Source: an uncultured bacterium (GTDB taxonomy: Bacteria; Vulcanimicrobiota; Xenobia; Xenobiales; Xenobiaceae). Taken from it: a DNA stretch of 61,235 nt. Made by a program: the position numbers and the translations under genes. The stretch is taken from NCBI GenBank assembly GCA_934636825.1, contig CAKUBG010000018.1, positions 1-61,235 of the forward strand, in the 5' to 3' direction. Shown here in pieces: positions 61,112 to 61,235 of the stretch. Within the stretch, counting starts at the first letter, position 1. Every line of letters begins with the position of its first letter. Under the pieces are notes generated by a model. That model was not told where the DNA came from. It did no database searches and saw only the letters and a program-made list of their open reading frames with translations.

Positions 61112-61159
61112 GTGACAATTCCCCCATAATAAAATTTTTGTTTTATATCTGGCTACATT

Positions 61160-61235
61160 GTCAACTACCCATCACCTAAAGGTAATGGGCTTGTAACTGC
61201 CCAGTCGTGGTAACGGGTTACCCCTCCGACTTTTA
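61160..61235 (-). mobile_element. Right end of a second IS200/IS605-type element (element lies off the right edge)
   Basis: On the minus strand a stem AGTCG/CGACT (61231-61203) encloses GGTAAC/GTTACC. A second stem CCCATTACC/GGTGATGGG follows (61189-61168, one mismatch) and then TAGTTGACA. The last hairpin and its tail match the left-edge copy (CCCACCACC, TAGTTCACA). The two elements face inward, so their ends and possible guide-RNA 3' ends point into this window. Confidence 0.55.

Overview
The window reads as a stretch of a bacterial chromosome with moderate GC and densely packed genes. It carries mainly single-copy housekeeping genes, interleaved with envelope and secreted-protein genes. 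A sedoheptulose-7-phosphate isomerase of the GmhA type (heptose route of LPS or S-layer glycans), a lytic transglycosylase, the lipoprotein enzymes LspA and Lgt, and many signal peptides suggest a two-membrane or otherwise glycan-rich envelope. A phylum cannot be fixed from the sequence. Several family members are atypical: a eukaryotic Dus3-like dihydrouridine synthase, a Lgt with a GC..GCC signature, a RimP without its second domain, and a GroEL with a Cys/Gly/His tail. This points to a little-sampled lineage rather than a model phylum.

Layout. 1-75 is the right end of an IS200/IS605-type element lying off the left edge. 117-9500 holds a GT4 glycosyltransferase, an FHA protein with 13-residue repeats, a membrane protein, a GNAT paired with a protein of unknown function, a lectin-like secreted protein, an arginase-family enzyme and a coiled-coil exported protein. 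9529-15248 (minus) has an inositol-monophosphatase-like enzyme, infC-rpmI-rplT with a long leader, an RNase Z-like hydrolase and a Dus3-like/purine nucleoside phosphorylase fusion. 15464-25621 has gltX, a HAD hydrolase, MoxR with a PPP-like phosphatase, an RsmC-like methyltransferase with an Arg/Ser-rich tail, an RsuA-like synthase and RecJ. 25730-32090 (minus) has a carboxyltransferase, a GT-C-like membrane protein, GmhA and a penicillin-recognising-fold hydrolase.

32573-38205 (plus) holds rplU-prp, a small membrane protein, lspA, lgt, a PMT-family mannosyltransferase and rluD; tRNA-Arg(CCT) lies on the minus strand inside it. 38343-43339 contains exported NPCBM-like and TPR-like proteins and secDF. 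43521-47446 has a lytic transglycosylase, a zinc-ribbon protein, a TIM-barrel protein and a DUF4127 protein. 47466-53687 (minus) is the classic translation operon rimP-nusA-ylxR-infB-rbfA-nrnA, with a strong promoter and an attenuator-like terminator in its leader. groES-groEL run divergently from it.

From about 57850 to the right edge the region looks accessory. It has a Phd/YoeB-type toxin-antitoxin pair with an operator inside its promoter, a cation/proton antiporter preceded by a convincing fluoride (crcB-motif) riboswitch, and three evenly spaced palindromes around a promoter that leads only to a 21-residue ORF and a terminator. It also has an AT-rich DUF3990/DUF3791-like pair and a second IS200/IS605-type right end pointing inward from the right edge. 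Three near-copies of one terminator lie in this region. The best candidates for something undescribed are the Dus3-PNP fusion, the palindrome-controlled short transcript, and the repeated hairpin found at 3186 and 6511.
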